From: JAZLIT01 sp045617525
Lineage (GTDB): Bacteria; Bacillota; Bacilli; Bacillales_A; Planococcaceae
Assembly: GCA_045617525.1 (NCBI GenBank)
Contig: JAZLIT010000122.1
Location: 1-30,670, forward strand
DNA: 30,670 bases
Direction: 5' to 3'
The notes beneath the pieces were generated by a model that saw only the letters and a program-made list of their open reading frames with translations, was not told the origin of the DNA and did no database searches. Shown piece by piece: positions 23,535 to 30,550 of the stretch (within the stretch, counting starts at the first letter, position 1; each line of letters begins with the position of its first letter). A program made the translations under genes and the position numbers.

Positions 23535-23786
23535 ATGGAATGGAAACAACTACAAGAGGCAGCGAAGCGCTTACGTACTCAACTTGCTTCAATACATAAA
23601 TTCAAGCAGCAGCAGGACGCAATACAAAGGCAGTTACGCCATGTAAATACAGATACCCGAGCACGTGTTTCGAATACAATTTTGGGACTTGAGGGAAAAA
23701 TTGCGCAGGCAAAGATTGCAAGTCAGAAAATTCAGAAGGAAAAGAGAGAAATTTTCTCTGCTGATCAAGAAGCATTGTTTTTCTAA
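23535..23786 (+). CDS. Small coiled-coil hypothetical protein
   Basis: An 83-residue, very basic and Gln-rich protein (EWKQLQEAAKRLRTQLASIH, KQQQDAIQRQLRHV, GKIAQAKIASQKIQKEKREI). It is predicted almost wholly helical, with heptad-like hydrophobic spacing suggesting a coiled coil. No cysteine, signal peptide or membrane segment is present. The ATG at 23535 is chosen because GGAAGGGG lies about 9 bp before it, and an upstream extension overlaps the TATAAT at 23504-23509. The family is not recognised. It sits between the marR gene and the yqjE-like peptidase gene and may share a transcript with the latter. Confidence 0.6.
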   Translation: MEWKQLQEAAKRLRTQLASIHKFKQQQDAIQRQLRHVNTDTRARVSNTILGLEGKIAQAKIASQKIQKEKREIFSADQEALFF

Positions 23787-23837
23787 AACGATAGGCGTAA
23801 AATGGTAAATATATTGTAATAATAAGGAGTTTTTAAA

Positions 23838-24950
23838 TTGAACAGCAGATTAGTAAGTGAATTTTTAGAATTAGTGCAAATCGATTCGGAGACGAAGCAT
23901 GAAGAAGTAATCGCCCCTATTTTAGTTGGAAAGCTTGAGGCTATGGGCTTTGATGTATTCCAGGATGACGCACATACACGTAATGGCCATGGTGCAGGTA
24001 ATATAATTGCAACTTTACAAGGTACACTTGATGTAGAGCCAATTTATTTCACGGTACATATGGATACGGTAGTTCCAGGAAAAGGTATTAAGCCTGAAAT
24101 TCGTGAGGATGGTTATATTTATTCAGACGGAACAACGATATTAGGTGCAGATGATAAAGCAGGTATGGCGGCACTTTTCGAAATGGCACGCCGACTAAAA
24201 GAGCAAAATATCCCTCATGGAACAATTCAATTTGTTATTACAGCTGGTGAGGAAAGTGGTTTAGTTGGGGCGAAGGAATTGGATCCAACGCTAATTATTG
24301 CGAAGTACGGCTTTGCAGTAGATAGTGATGGATTAGTAGGTGGTATCGTAACAGCTGCCCCATTCCAAGCAAAAATATTCACGAAAATCTTCGGTAAAAC
24401 AGCACATGCTGGTGTAGCTCCTGAAAAGGGGATTTCTGCAATTACAGTTGCAGCAAAAGCAGTTGCAGCAATGAAATTAGGTCGTTTAGATGAAGAAACA
24501 ACAGCAAATATCGGCCGTTTTGAAGGTGGTCATGCCACTAATATTGTATGCGACGAGGTATCGGTTTTAGCAGAGGCTCGTTCAATTAACGAAGAGAAAC
24601 TTAACGCACAAACTGCACATATGAAGGAAACATTTGAACGTGTCGCTGCAGAATTTGGTGCAAGAGCAGAAGTTGAAGTTAAGCTGATGTATCCTGGCTT
24701 CCGTGTAACTGAAGACGATAAAGTGGTGAAAATTGCGATTGAAGCAGCAAAAGCAGTTGACCGCATGCCAAAGCTAGGTATTTCAGGCGGTGGTTCAGAT
24801 GCAAATGTGATTGCTGGTTTCGGCATTCCGACGGTGAATCTAAGTGTTGGCTATGAAGAGATTCATACGACAAATGAACGTATGCCAATCGAAGAATTAG
24901 AAAAATTAGCGGATTATTTAGTAGAGATCATTAAGCATACTGCAAAATAA
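23838..24950 (+). CDS. yqjE: M20-family peptidase (PepT-like, YqjE)
   Basis: A 370-residue zinc-dependent exopeptidase, annotated as tripeptidase-like in this family. Metal-site blocks are TVHMDTVVPG, GADDKAGMAAL and ITAGEESGLVGA (catalytic Glu and a metal Glu). A dimerisation domain with KIFGKTAHAGVAPEKGISAI follows, then a C-terminal ISGGGSDANVIAGFGI and a late metal His in YEEIHTTNERM. The start is a TTG at 23838, with AAGGAG 8 bp before it. In B. subtilis yqjE follows yqjD directly; here SLH, carD-like, marR and coiled-coil genes separate the two. Confidence 0.88.
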   Translation: MNSRLVSEFLELVQIDSETKHEEVIAPILVGKLEAMGFDVFQDDAHTRNGHGAGNIIATLQGTLDVEPIYFTVHMDTVVPGKGIKPEIREDGYIYSDGTTILGADDKAGMAALFEMARRLKEQNIPHGTIQFVITAGEESGLVGAKELDPTLIIAKYGFAVDSDGLVGGIVTAAPFQAKIFTKIFGKTAHAGVAPEKGISAITVAAKAVAAMKLGRLDEETTANIGRFEGGHATNIVCDEVSVLAEARSINEEKLNAQTAHMKETFERVAAEFGARAEVEVKLMYPGFRVTEDDKVVKIAIEAAKAVDRMPKLGISGGGSDANVIAGFGIPTVNLSVGYEEIHTTNERMPIEELEKLADYLVEIIKHTAK

Positions 24951-24966
24951 GTTAGGGGGACTTCGG

Positions 24967-25449
24967 ATGTTTGAAAAATCAGTTGTTTTTGGATGCGGAA
25001 CTGAGGAATATGCAGTGCCAGTTGAGCAAGTTGTGTCAATCGAAAAATTAGAACATGTGACGCCAATCCCGCATTTACCTGAGTATTTAATTGGGTTTAC
25101 ACGTATTCGTGGGGAGCTAGTACCAGTACTGGATTTTGAGCGTATTCTATATAATAAGCCATCAACAAGCAAACTTGCACGCGTAATCGTATTAAATACG
25201 GATGTAGTAAATTACGGTCTACTTGTTTCAGATGCACGTGAAATTTTGGATTTTGCACCAGATCAGTTAAAGCAAATGGGTCTAGTGAATTACAGCAAGA
25301 CAAAATACTTCGCAGCAGTTGCAAATTTAGAAAATCGCATGATTACATGTGTTGATCCAAAGGTACTTGTAAATTCTTTAGAAGGTATTCGTGAAATTAT
25401 CGCTTACCTACATAAGATGTTAATTGACGAAGAACAAGTAAACGTATAA
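24967..25449 (+). CDS. Stand-alone CheW-domain protein
   Basis: A 160-residue protein made of a single CheW-like domain (VVFGCGTEEYAVPVEQVVSI, LPEYLIGFTRIRGELVPVLD, ARVIVLN, YGLLVSDAREIL, VANLENRMITCVDPKVL) and a short acidic tail. CheW couples chemoreceptors to the CheA kinase; CheV adds a receiver domain, which is absent here. It lies 16 bp after the peptidase gene, with TAGGGGG upstream, so it is probably co-transcribed with it. No other chemotaxis gene is in the window, so its partner is unknown. A terminator follows. Confidence 0.85.
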   Translation: MFEKSVVFGCGTEEYAVPVEQVVSIEKLEHVTPIPHLPEYLIGFTRIRGELVPVLDFERILYNKPSTSKLARVIVLNTDVVNYGLLVSDAREILDFAPDQLKQMGLVNYSKTKYFAAVANLENRMITCVDPKVLVNSLEGIREIIAYLHKMLIDEEQVNV

Positions 25450-25457
25450 TTTGTATG

Positions 25458-25488
25458 GACCATTCAGTAAAAGCTGGATGGTCTTTTT
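25458..25488 (+). terminator. Terminator after the CheW-domain gene
   Basis: GACCATTCAG (25458-25467) pairs with CTGGATGGTC (25474-25483) with one wobble, followed by TTTTT. Confidence 0.88.
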
Positions 25489-25555
25489 ATCTATGTATTC
25501 CGCCTATTGAATCCATTTTCTGTAAAGTATAATGAGTTATAGTGAGGTGTATTTT

Positions 25556-26056
25556 ATGAATAATTTCAGACCGAAAGTAAATTTCCCTAAAACATGGGTA
25601 GAAGTCGTAGCGGACATTATCGGCATCGGTGCGTTATTGCTAAGCCTGGTTTTCCTCCTACTTAATTGGGGAACAATACCACAAGAAATACCAGCGCACT
25701 TTGACTTTAAAGGAAATGTTGATCGCTATGGATCGAAGGTAGAGCTATTAATTTTGCCAATAATTGCGATTGCTTTGCTAATTTTAATGCAACTAGTAGA
25801 GAAAAAGCCTTGGCTTTATAATTATCCAGATCGATTAAATGAAGAGAATTTAGGGCGATTTTATACAGAGGGCCGAAAAATGATGAATTTCACAAAAAAC
25901 CTTGTGAATATTATGTTTGCTTCTATTACTATCCAAGCCGTTCGAATTGCACATGGTGATATCGAATCACTTGGCTTGGGCTTACTTATTGGCATAATTG
26001 TTGTTATGACGATTGTTATTTTTTATGGCATGATTCGTATGATGAAAATAAAGTAA
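25556..26056 (+). CDS. DUF1648 membrane protein
   Basis: A 166-residue protein with hydrophobic segments near 20-42, 64-80, 115-130 and 138-158. The IPAHFDFKGNVDRYGSK block is the hallmark of DUF1648, a domain also found in SdpI-type immunity and signalling proteins. Stand-alone function is unknown. The ATG at 25556 with GAGGTG six bases upstream is preferred to an earlier in-frame ATG that has no site. It is flanked by terminators on both sides, so it is probably transcribed alone. Confidence 0.75.
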   Translation: MNNFRPKVNFPKTWVEVVADIIGIGALLLSLVFLLLNWGTIPQEIPAHFDFKGNVDRYGSKVELLILPIIAIALLILMQLVEKKPWLYNYPDRLNEENLGRFYTEGRKMMNFTKNLVNIMFASITIQAVRIAHGDIESLGLGLLIGIIVVMTIVIFYGMIRMMKIK

Positions 26057-26122
26057 TAAAAACAGGACTTAATTCGTAATTTATAGTAAGTTTTTGAAAA
26101 TAGAAAAACTGCGTCAAATTTT

Positions 26123-26170
26123 AAATCGAGTATCGAAACGTTTAGGGTTGACGTTCGCAACTCGATTTTT
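26123..26170. terminator. Terminator between DUF1648 gene and bioY
   Basis: AAATCGAGT (26123-26131) pairs perfectly with ACTCGATTT (26160-26168), with a further inner CGAA/ACGT pairing and a T-run on the + side. Confidence 0.75.
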
Positions 26171-26172
26171 CT

Positions 26173-26721
26173 TTATATTGCCGATTTCAATAGCTTCGCG
26201 GCTATTAAACGTTGGCGAATCGTAATTCCAATGATGCCTGCTAAAACAGCTTTCAGAATACCGACGATTAAAAATGGGATAAATCCACTTAAAAATGCCG
26301 CTGCATAATTAATTTGTAAAATATATTTTAGCCAAATCGAGCCTAAACTTAGGTTCACGAGCATACCTATTAAATTAGCGCTAATTGCATGGAATTTAGT
26401 GTGTCCAAATGATTGTAAGTAGAAGCCAATAATTAATGCAGTAGGAATAAAGCTAAATAAAAAGCCACCAGTTGGGCCAAATAAGATGCCAAGTCCCCCT
26501 GTGAAGCCTTGGTATACAGGGAGTCCTATCGCCCCAATTAAAACGTATAGAGAAACTGCTTGGAGGCTTTGCTTTAGTGAAAGTATTGTTGCCATTAAAC
26601 CAATGGCTAGTGTTTGTCCAGTCATTGGAATCAGAGGGAGAGGGATAATAATTTGAGCCATTACCGCAATTATCGCAGCGCTAAAAGATATAATTATATA
26701 GTGGAAAATTGGTGTTTGCAT
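26173..26721 (-). CDS. bioY: Biotin transporter substrate-binding subunit BioY
   Basis: A 182-residue integral membrane protein (about six helices) that is the S-component of an ECF-type biotin importer. Family blocks are IPLPLIPMTGQTLAIGLMAT, AIGLPVYQGFTGGLGILFGP and TGGFLFSF. The AAAGGAG site lies 7 bp before the ATG. No ECF ATPase or EcfT gene is adjacent, so it probably shares the housekeeping ECF module. A BirA operator overlaps its promoter, so it should be repressed when biotin is ample. Imported biotin would be needed by the carboxylase chain encoded at 19490. Confidence 0.9.
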   Translation of the reverse strand: MQTPIFHYIIISFSAAIIAVMAQIIIPLPLIPMTGQTLAIGLMATILSLKQSLQAVSLYVLIGAIGLPVYQGFTGGLGILFGPTGGFLFSFIPTALIIGFYLQSFGHTKFHAISANLIGMLVNLSLGSIWLKYILQINYAAAFLSGFIPFLIVGILKAVLAGIIGITIRQRLIAAKLLKSAI

Positions 26722-26733
26722 AAATAATCTCCT

Positions 26734-26764
26734 TTGTTAACCTCGTTATTTAAAGTGGTTAACG
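26734..26764. promoter_or_regulatory. BirA operator of bioY
   Basis: TTGTTAACC (26734-26742), 14 bases, GGTTAACG (26757-26764). This is the two-armed BirA/BioR-type dyad of Firmicutes (TTGTTAACC-N14/15-GGTTAACAA) with one terminal mismatch. It lies just downstream of the bioY -10. Confidence 0.88.
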
Positions 26765-26766
26765 TA

Positions 26767-26795
26767 AATATATTCTCTTTTCAGATAGTTGTCAA
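26767..26795 (-). promoter_or_regulatory. Sigma-A promoter of bioY
   Basis: On the minus strand, TTGACA (26795-26790), a 17-bp spacer and TATATT (26772-26767), close to consensus. The predicted start point falls inside the BirA operator. Confidence 0.85.
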
Positions 26796-27090
26796 TTCAC
26801 TGTTGTTCAAATAATCCAAATTAAAAGAAGTTTTATTAGAATAGTAATATCCATTGACATTTAGCTTATATTTCGTCATGATATGGGAGTGAGATTTTTT
26901 TATGTACATTTTTTCTTCAATAGCTGTATTATATGTTCATTCATGGCGCTAGTTTCTAACTAGTCGAGCATAGGGTACGCGCATAAGGTATTTGAAGGGT
27001 TGTTTTATTCGTAAAACATTGATAAAGTTTTAAATTATCGCACAATAATGAGTGGGTGTTCGCATCCCTTAATTAAATACAAGCGAAGAA
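26796..27090 (+). other. Leader region upstream of the glycine riboswitch
   Basis: No gene is convincing. TTGACA (26854-26859), 17 bp and CATGAT (26877-26882) form a possible promoter. A 16-codon frame (26902-26952) begins after GGGAGTGAG, but that site would lie at the extreme 5' end of the transcript. A perfect CTAGTT-TCT-AACTAG hairpin follows near 26949-26963. A weaker promoter-like pair, TTGTTT and TAAAGT, lies near 27000-27030. Confidence 0.4.
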
Positions 27091-27184
27091 GGCTATGGAT
27101 CAAACTATAGCTGGAGCAGTTTCTGGAGAGAACACGTATGTGTCGCCGAAGGGTTCATTATCTCAGGCAAAAGGGCAGAAAACA
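27091..27184 (+). promoter_or_regulatory. Glycine riboswitch (single aptamer)
   Basis: The core is at 27118-27184. P1 pairs TTTCTG (27120-27125) with CAGAAA (27176-27181). P2 pairs GAGA with TCTC. P3a pairs GAAC with GTTC. P3b is ACAC-GTAT-GTGT. The conserved strings GGAGAG, CGCCGAAGGG and TCTCAGGCAAAAGG are all present. A hairpin at 27091-27113 (GGCTATG/CTATAGC) lies just 5' and fits the ghost-aptamer helix described for singlet glycine riboswitches. The RNA senses glycine and controls the permease that follows. Whether glycine turns it on or off is not settled by the sequence. Confidence 0.9.
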
Positions 27185-27189
27185 AAAAT

Positions 27190-27210
27190 AGCGTTTTATA
27201 ACGCTTTTTT
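27190..27210 (+). terminator. First terminator of the riboswitch expression platform
   Basis: AGCGTT (27190-27195), a TTAT loop, AACGCT (27200-27205), then five more T. Its left arm could pair partly with the 3' strand of aptamer P1 (AAAAC 27179-27183 with GTTTT 27193-27197). Confidence 0.65.
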
Positions 27211-27213
27211 GGG

Positions 27214-27247
27214 GGAGACTGCGATTTTTTTGCGGTCTCCTTTTGTA
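27214..27247 (+). terminator. Second terminator of the riboswitch expression platform
   Basis: GGAGACTGC (27214-27222) pairs with GCGGTCTCC (27232-27240) with one wobble, followed by TTTT. It sits 47 bp before the permease start, so transcripts must read through it for expression. Confidence 0.85.
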
Positions 27248-27293
27248 TTTTCTCGTTATTTGCATTGTAAATTAATTAATTGGAGGATTTTTT

Positions 27294-28628
27294 ATGGGAC
27301 AACAAAAACTGCAACGTGGCTTAAAAAATCGCCATGTTCAGCTAATCGCTATTGGGGGAACTATTGGTACAGGGCTATTTTTAGGCTCTGGTAAAGCAAT
27401 CGCACTAGCTGGACCGTCTATTTTATTTGCATATTTGATTGTCGGAATTGCGGTTTATTTTGTCATGCGTGCACTGGGTGAACTATTACTAAGCAAATCA
27501 GGCTACACGTCATTTATTGACTTCACGACAGAGTATATTGGTGAATGGGCAGGATTTATTACCGGATGGACATACTGGTTCTGCTGGATCATGGTGGCAA
27601 TGGCTGATATTATAGCGGTTGGAATATATGTGCAGTATTGGTGGGACATACCACAATGGGTACCTGCAATTGTATGTTTAGTATTACTATTATTTTTAAA
27701 TTTATTAACGGTGAAATTATTTGGTGAGATAGAATTTTGGTTTGCTATGATCAAAATTATCACAATAGTTGCACTTATAGGATTGGGTATTTTCTTATTA
27801 ATTATCGGTTTTGAAACAGAAACTGGTAAAGTGGCTGTAAGTAATTTATGGTCGCACGGAGGCATGTTCCCGAATGGCTTAATGGGCTTCTTAATGGCTT
27901 TCCAATTAGTTGTGTTTGCGTTTGTTGGTGTTGAGCTCATTGGAGTAACAGCTTCTGAAACGGAAAATCCACAAAAAAATATTCCTTCTGCAATTAATAA
28001 AATTCCAGTGCGTATTTTAATGTTCTACATTGGTGCATTAGCGGTAATTTTAATGGTTAATCCTTGGGATACGTTGAGCGCAGATAATAGTCCGTTTGTG
28101 CAGGTGTTTGCACTTATTGGGATTCCAGTTGCAGCAGGGATCATTAACTTTGTTGTGTTAACGTCAGCAGCGTCAGCAGGTAATAGCGGCATGTTCTCGA
28201 CAAGTCGTATGTTATTTAGCTTAGGATCAAATGGCCAAGCGCCGAAATCCTTTGCAAGATTAAATCGTAACTCTGTACCACAGCGTGGCCTTTTAGTGTC
28301 AGGAATTGTCGTATCAATTGGCGCACTTTTAAGTAAGTTAATTCCTGAAACTGCGTTTAGTATTGTTACTACAATTAGTGCGATTTGCTTTATCTGGGTG
28401 TGGAGCATGATCTTAATTTCGCATATTCTCTATAAAAAACGTAAGCCAAGACTGCATAAGGCATCGAAATTTAAGGCGCCATTTACGCCATTTATGAACT
28501 ATGTGATTCTCGTGTTTTTTGCCTTTTTATTAGTGCTGATGTTCATTTCTAATGAAACACGTATGGCACTGTTATTAACGCCGGTTTGGTTTATACTATT
28601 GGCATTTGTTTATAAAATACGAAAATAA
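27294..28628 (+). CDS. cycA: Amino acid permease, CycA/AapA type (likely glycine, alanine, serine)
   Basis: A 444-residue APC-superfamily transporter with about 12 membrane helices. RGLKNRHVQLIAIGGTIGTG and LFLGSGKAIALAGP form the unwound helix-1 substrate site typical of the AAT family. FAFVGVELIGVTASETENPQ is the helix-6 signature. The sequence resembles CycA (D-serine/D-alanine/glycine) and Bacillus YtnA/AapA. The glycine riboswitch upstream makes glycine a likely substrate, but that is inference. GGAGGA lies 8 bp before the ATG. It is monocistronic, with a terminator at 28634. Confidence 0.82.
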   Translation: MGQQKLQRGLKNRHVQLIAIGGTIGTGLFLGSGKAIALAGPSILFAYLIVGIAVYFVMRALGELLLSKSGYTSFIDFTTEYIGEWAGFITGWTYWFCWIMVAMADIIAVGIYVQYWWDIPQWVPAIVCLVLLLFLNLLTVKLFGEIEFWFAMIKIITIVALIGLGIFLLIIGFETETGKVAVSNLWSHGGMFPNGLMGFLMAFQLVVFAFVGVELIGVTASETENPQKNIPSAINKIPVRILMFYIGALAVILMVNPWDTLSADNSPFVQVFALIGIPVAAGIINFVVLTSAASAGNSGMFSTSRMLFSLGSNGQAPKSFARLNRNSVPQRGLLVSGIVVSIGALLSKLIPETAFSIVTTISAICFIWVWSMILISHILYKKRKPRLHKASKFKAPFTPFMNYVILVFFAFLLVLMFISNETRMALLLTPVWFILLAFVYKIRK

Positions 28629-28633
28629 TTTAA

Positions 28634-28671
28634 AAATCCTGTGGGAACTTCGGTTCTTACAGGATTTTTTT
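28634..28671 (+). terminator. Terminator of the permease gene
   Basis: A 15-bp stem (28634-28648 with 28653-28667, two wobbles) closed by a TTCG tetraloop and followed by a T-run. Confidence 0.92.
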
Positions 28672-28798
28672 GCTCTATACTATTTGTCCTTTTGTGAGAA
28701 AAAAAGGATAGAAGAAATAAGGGAATACCTGTAGAATTAAACTATAATTAAAAACTAATTGTTAAAAATAGATTTATTTATAAAAGGCGGTTTTGTGT

Positions 28799-29032
28799 AT
28801 GAAATTATTTCTATCCATCTTATTTTCCACTCTTTTATGTGTCGTTTTAACTTTTATTCACCCGATTATTGCAGCGTTTACTTTTGCAGGAATCGTATTA
28901 GGTTGTTTATTTAGAGGCTTATATTTGCTATATGAAATCCACGAACAAATTGTTCCTAAAAAAGATAAAGTACAAGCTGCTGTAAACCGACATTTAGAAG
29001 AAAGAGAACGTAATAATTTAAAAGAAAGCTAA
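28799..29032 (+). CDS. Small membrane protein, unknown family
   Basis: A 77-residue protein with two hydrophobic stretches (LFLSILFSTLLCVVLTFI and IIAAFTFAGIVLGCLF) and a charged tail rich in Lys, Arg and Glu (KKDKVQAAVNRHLEERERNN). It is predicted to be a double-pass membrane protein with a helical cytoplasmic tail. I do not recognise the family. The ATG at 28799 is preferred over a TTG two codons earlier; AAGGCGG lies about 10 bp upstream, a modest site. It is bounded by terminators on both sides. A promoter is not clear, although the 100-bp upstream gap is AT-rich. Confidence 0.65.
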   Translation: MKLFLSILFSTLLCVVLTFIHPIIAAFTFAGIVLGCLFRGLYLLYEIHEQIVPKKDKVQAAVNRHLEERERNNLKES

Positions 29033-29069
29033 CCATCTAAAAATGATATTTTTTAGGTGGTTATTTTTT
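29031..29069 (+). terminator. Terminator after the small membrane protein gene
   Basis: AACCATCTAAAAA (29031-29043) pairs with TTTTTAGGTGGTT (29050-29062) with one wobble; a run of six T follows at 29064. Confidence 0.88.
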
Positions 29070-29142
29070 GGTTAAAAAATGTACATGCATAGCGAAGTGG
29101 AATAATTAAAGCTTTAATGTGAGGTTTTTACAATTTAGAAAA

Positions 29143-29175
29143 GGCGCTTTAATTTTGGCCAAATGGCGCTATAAT
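29143..29175 (+). promoter_or_regulatory. Promoter region of dinB with a direct repeat
   Basis: GGCGCTTTAAT (29143-29153) and GGCGCTATAAT (29165-29175) match at 10 of 11 positions, 22 bp apart. The second contains TATAAT (29170-29175) and the first TTTAAT (29148-29153), which together give a weak -35/-10 pair with a 16-bp spacer. No LexA (DinR) box is seen. Confidence 0.45.
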
Positions 29176-29221
29176 AGTGTATTGATTATGATAAAATAGG
29201 GGCAAAAGGGGGGGAGATAAA

Positions 29222-30457
29222 ATGGCGGGACGCATAATTTTACATGTTGATATGAATAGCTTTTACGCATCCGTTGAGCAGGCGCATGACCCGAAACTGA
29301 AGGGCAAGGCAATCGCAATTGCAGGTAATGTCAAAGAACGACGTGGCATTATTGTGACGAGCTCATATGAGGCACGAGCGTTCGGAATTTATACGACGAT
29401 GACTGTTGGAGAAGCAATGAAAAAGTGTCCTCATTTACTTCTCCTTTCACCTGATTTCGAAAAATATCGTGAGGCGTCGCGTGCCATGTTTCAAATTCTA
29501 CGTAGCTATACACCGGTAATTGAACCTGTTTCGATTGATGAAGGTTATGTTGATTTAACGGAGCTGGCTGCTACGCGTCATCCTCTTGAAATCGCGAATG
29601 AAATTCAACAACGTATATTACACGAACTTGATTTACCGTGTTCAATTGGTGTTGCACCGAATAAGTTTTTAGCGAAAACGGCGAGTGATATGAAAAAGCC
29701 AATGGGCATTACGGTACTGCGTAAGCGTGAGATTCAGCAAATACTATGGCCACTTCCTGTCATTGAAATGCACGGAATTGGCAAGCGTACCGCAGAAAAG
29801 ATGAATGCCCAGCAATTGTGCACGATTGGCGATTTAGCAAATGCTGATGATCGTTTGATGCAGCGGGAGTTTGGCAAGAACGGTGTGCGTTTGAAGCAAC
29901 GTGCAAATGGGGAGGATGAGCGCCCTGTTGACCCAAATGCTATATATGACACGAAAAGCGTAGGCAATTCCACAACGCTGCCACGTGATGAAACTGAGTA
30001 TTATATTCTAAAAGAAACAATAGAAGGATTATCACGCAAGGTTGCAGAGAGGCTACGCGCCAAGCATTTAGCTGGAACAACGGTCATTTTGCAAATTAGG
30101 GATGGCAGCTGGCATAATCAAACCCGAAGTAAATCCCTGAAAAACGCGATTAGTGACTATGAGGATATTGTTGAAGTGGCCTGGTCACTATTTTTAAAGC
30201 ACTGGGATGAAGAGCCTGTTCGCTTACTAGGTGTTACTGTATCGAACGTCATTGATAAAGGCGACCAAATCCGTCAGCTAAGCTTATTTAGCTTTGAGCA
30301 TCATATTAAGGACGAGCCAATTGTGGAGCTAGTAGATGAGCTTGATCGTAAGTTTGGAAAAGGTGTTGTGCAACGTGGGATAAAAGTGAAGCAAAAAACA
30401 TATGCCTCACAAACAAGCTTTAGTAAAGACTTTTTAGATGACTTAATGGAGGATTAA
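29222..30457 (+). CDS. dinB: DNA polymerase IV, Y-family (PolY1/YqjH type)
   Basis: A 411-residue translesion polymerase. Palm motifs are HVDMNSFYASVE (catalytic D10) and SIDEGYVDLTE (catalytic Asp-Glu near 106-107; the family usually reads SIDEAYLD). Finger and palm blocks KGKAIAIAGNVKERRGIIVT and CSIGVAPNKFLAKTASDMKK are intact, and the HhH block is EMHGIGKRTAEKM. A little-finger domain follows, and QLSLF near 351-355 is a beta-clamp-binding motif. GGGGGGAGA lies about 5 bp before the ATG. Its place after the yqjA-E-like genes matches B. subtilis polY1 (yqjH). Confidence 0.94.
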   Translation: MAGRIILHVDMNSFYASVEQAHDPKLKGKAIAIAGNVKERRGIIVTSSYEARAFGIYTTMTVGEAMKKCPHLLLLSPDFEKYREASRAMFQILRSYTPVIEPVSIDEGYVDLTELAATRHPLEIANEIQQRILHELDLPCSIGVAPNKFLAKTASDMKKPMGITVLRKREIQQILWPLPVIEMHGIGKRTAEKMNAQQLCTIGDLANADDRLMQREFGKNGVRLKQRANGEDERPVDPNAIYDTKSVGNSTTLPRDETEYYILKETIEGLSRKVAERLRAKHLAGTTVILQIRDGSWHNQTRSKSLKNAISDYEDIVEVAWSLFLKHWDEEPVRLLGVTVSNVIDKGDQIRQLSLFSFEHHIKDEPIVELVDELDRKFGKGVVQRGIKVKQKTYASQTSFSKDFLDDLMED

Positions 30458-30493
30458 CAGCGGGTAAGAAATAACGTTCTACGTCAAATGTTG

Positions 30494-30534
30494 GGGTGTA
30501 CCAGAAATTAGTCATTAATTTCAGACACCCTTTC
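30494..30534 (+). terminator. Hairpin after dinB
   Basis: GGGTGT (30494-30499) pairs with ACACCC (30525-30530), and the inner GAAATTA (30504-30510) pairs with TAATTTC (30516-30522), closing a 5-nt loop; TTT follows. It works as a dinB terminator. Similar GGTGT...ACACC hairpins occur at the ends of some insertion sequences, so a mobile-element origin is possible. Confidence 0.7.
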
Positions 30535-30550
30535 TCACGAAAGGCGTTGA

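Noticed and set aside
26902..26952. A 16-codon leader-peptide frame upstream of the glycine riboswitch
   Set aside because: If the best upstream promoter is right, its Shine-Dalgarno site would be at the very 5' end of the RNA. The peptide has no run of regulatory codons such as Gly.
27095..27394. A 99-codon + frame (starting MDQTIAGAVSGEN) overlapping the permease start
   Set aside because: It lies over the glycine aptamer and both terminators, has no Shine-Dalgarno site and overlaps the real permease gene in another frame.
27503..27940. A 145-codon minus frame inside the permease gene
   Set aside because: Antisense shadow rich in Asn, Ile, Pro and Thr, as expected from the complement of hydrophobic codons; no start signal.
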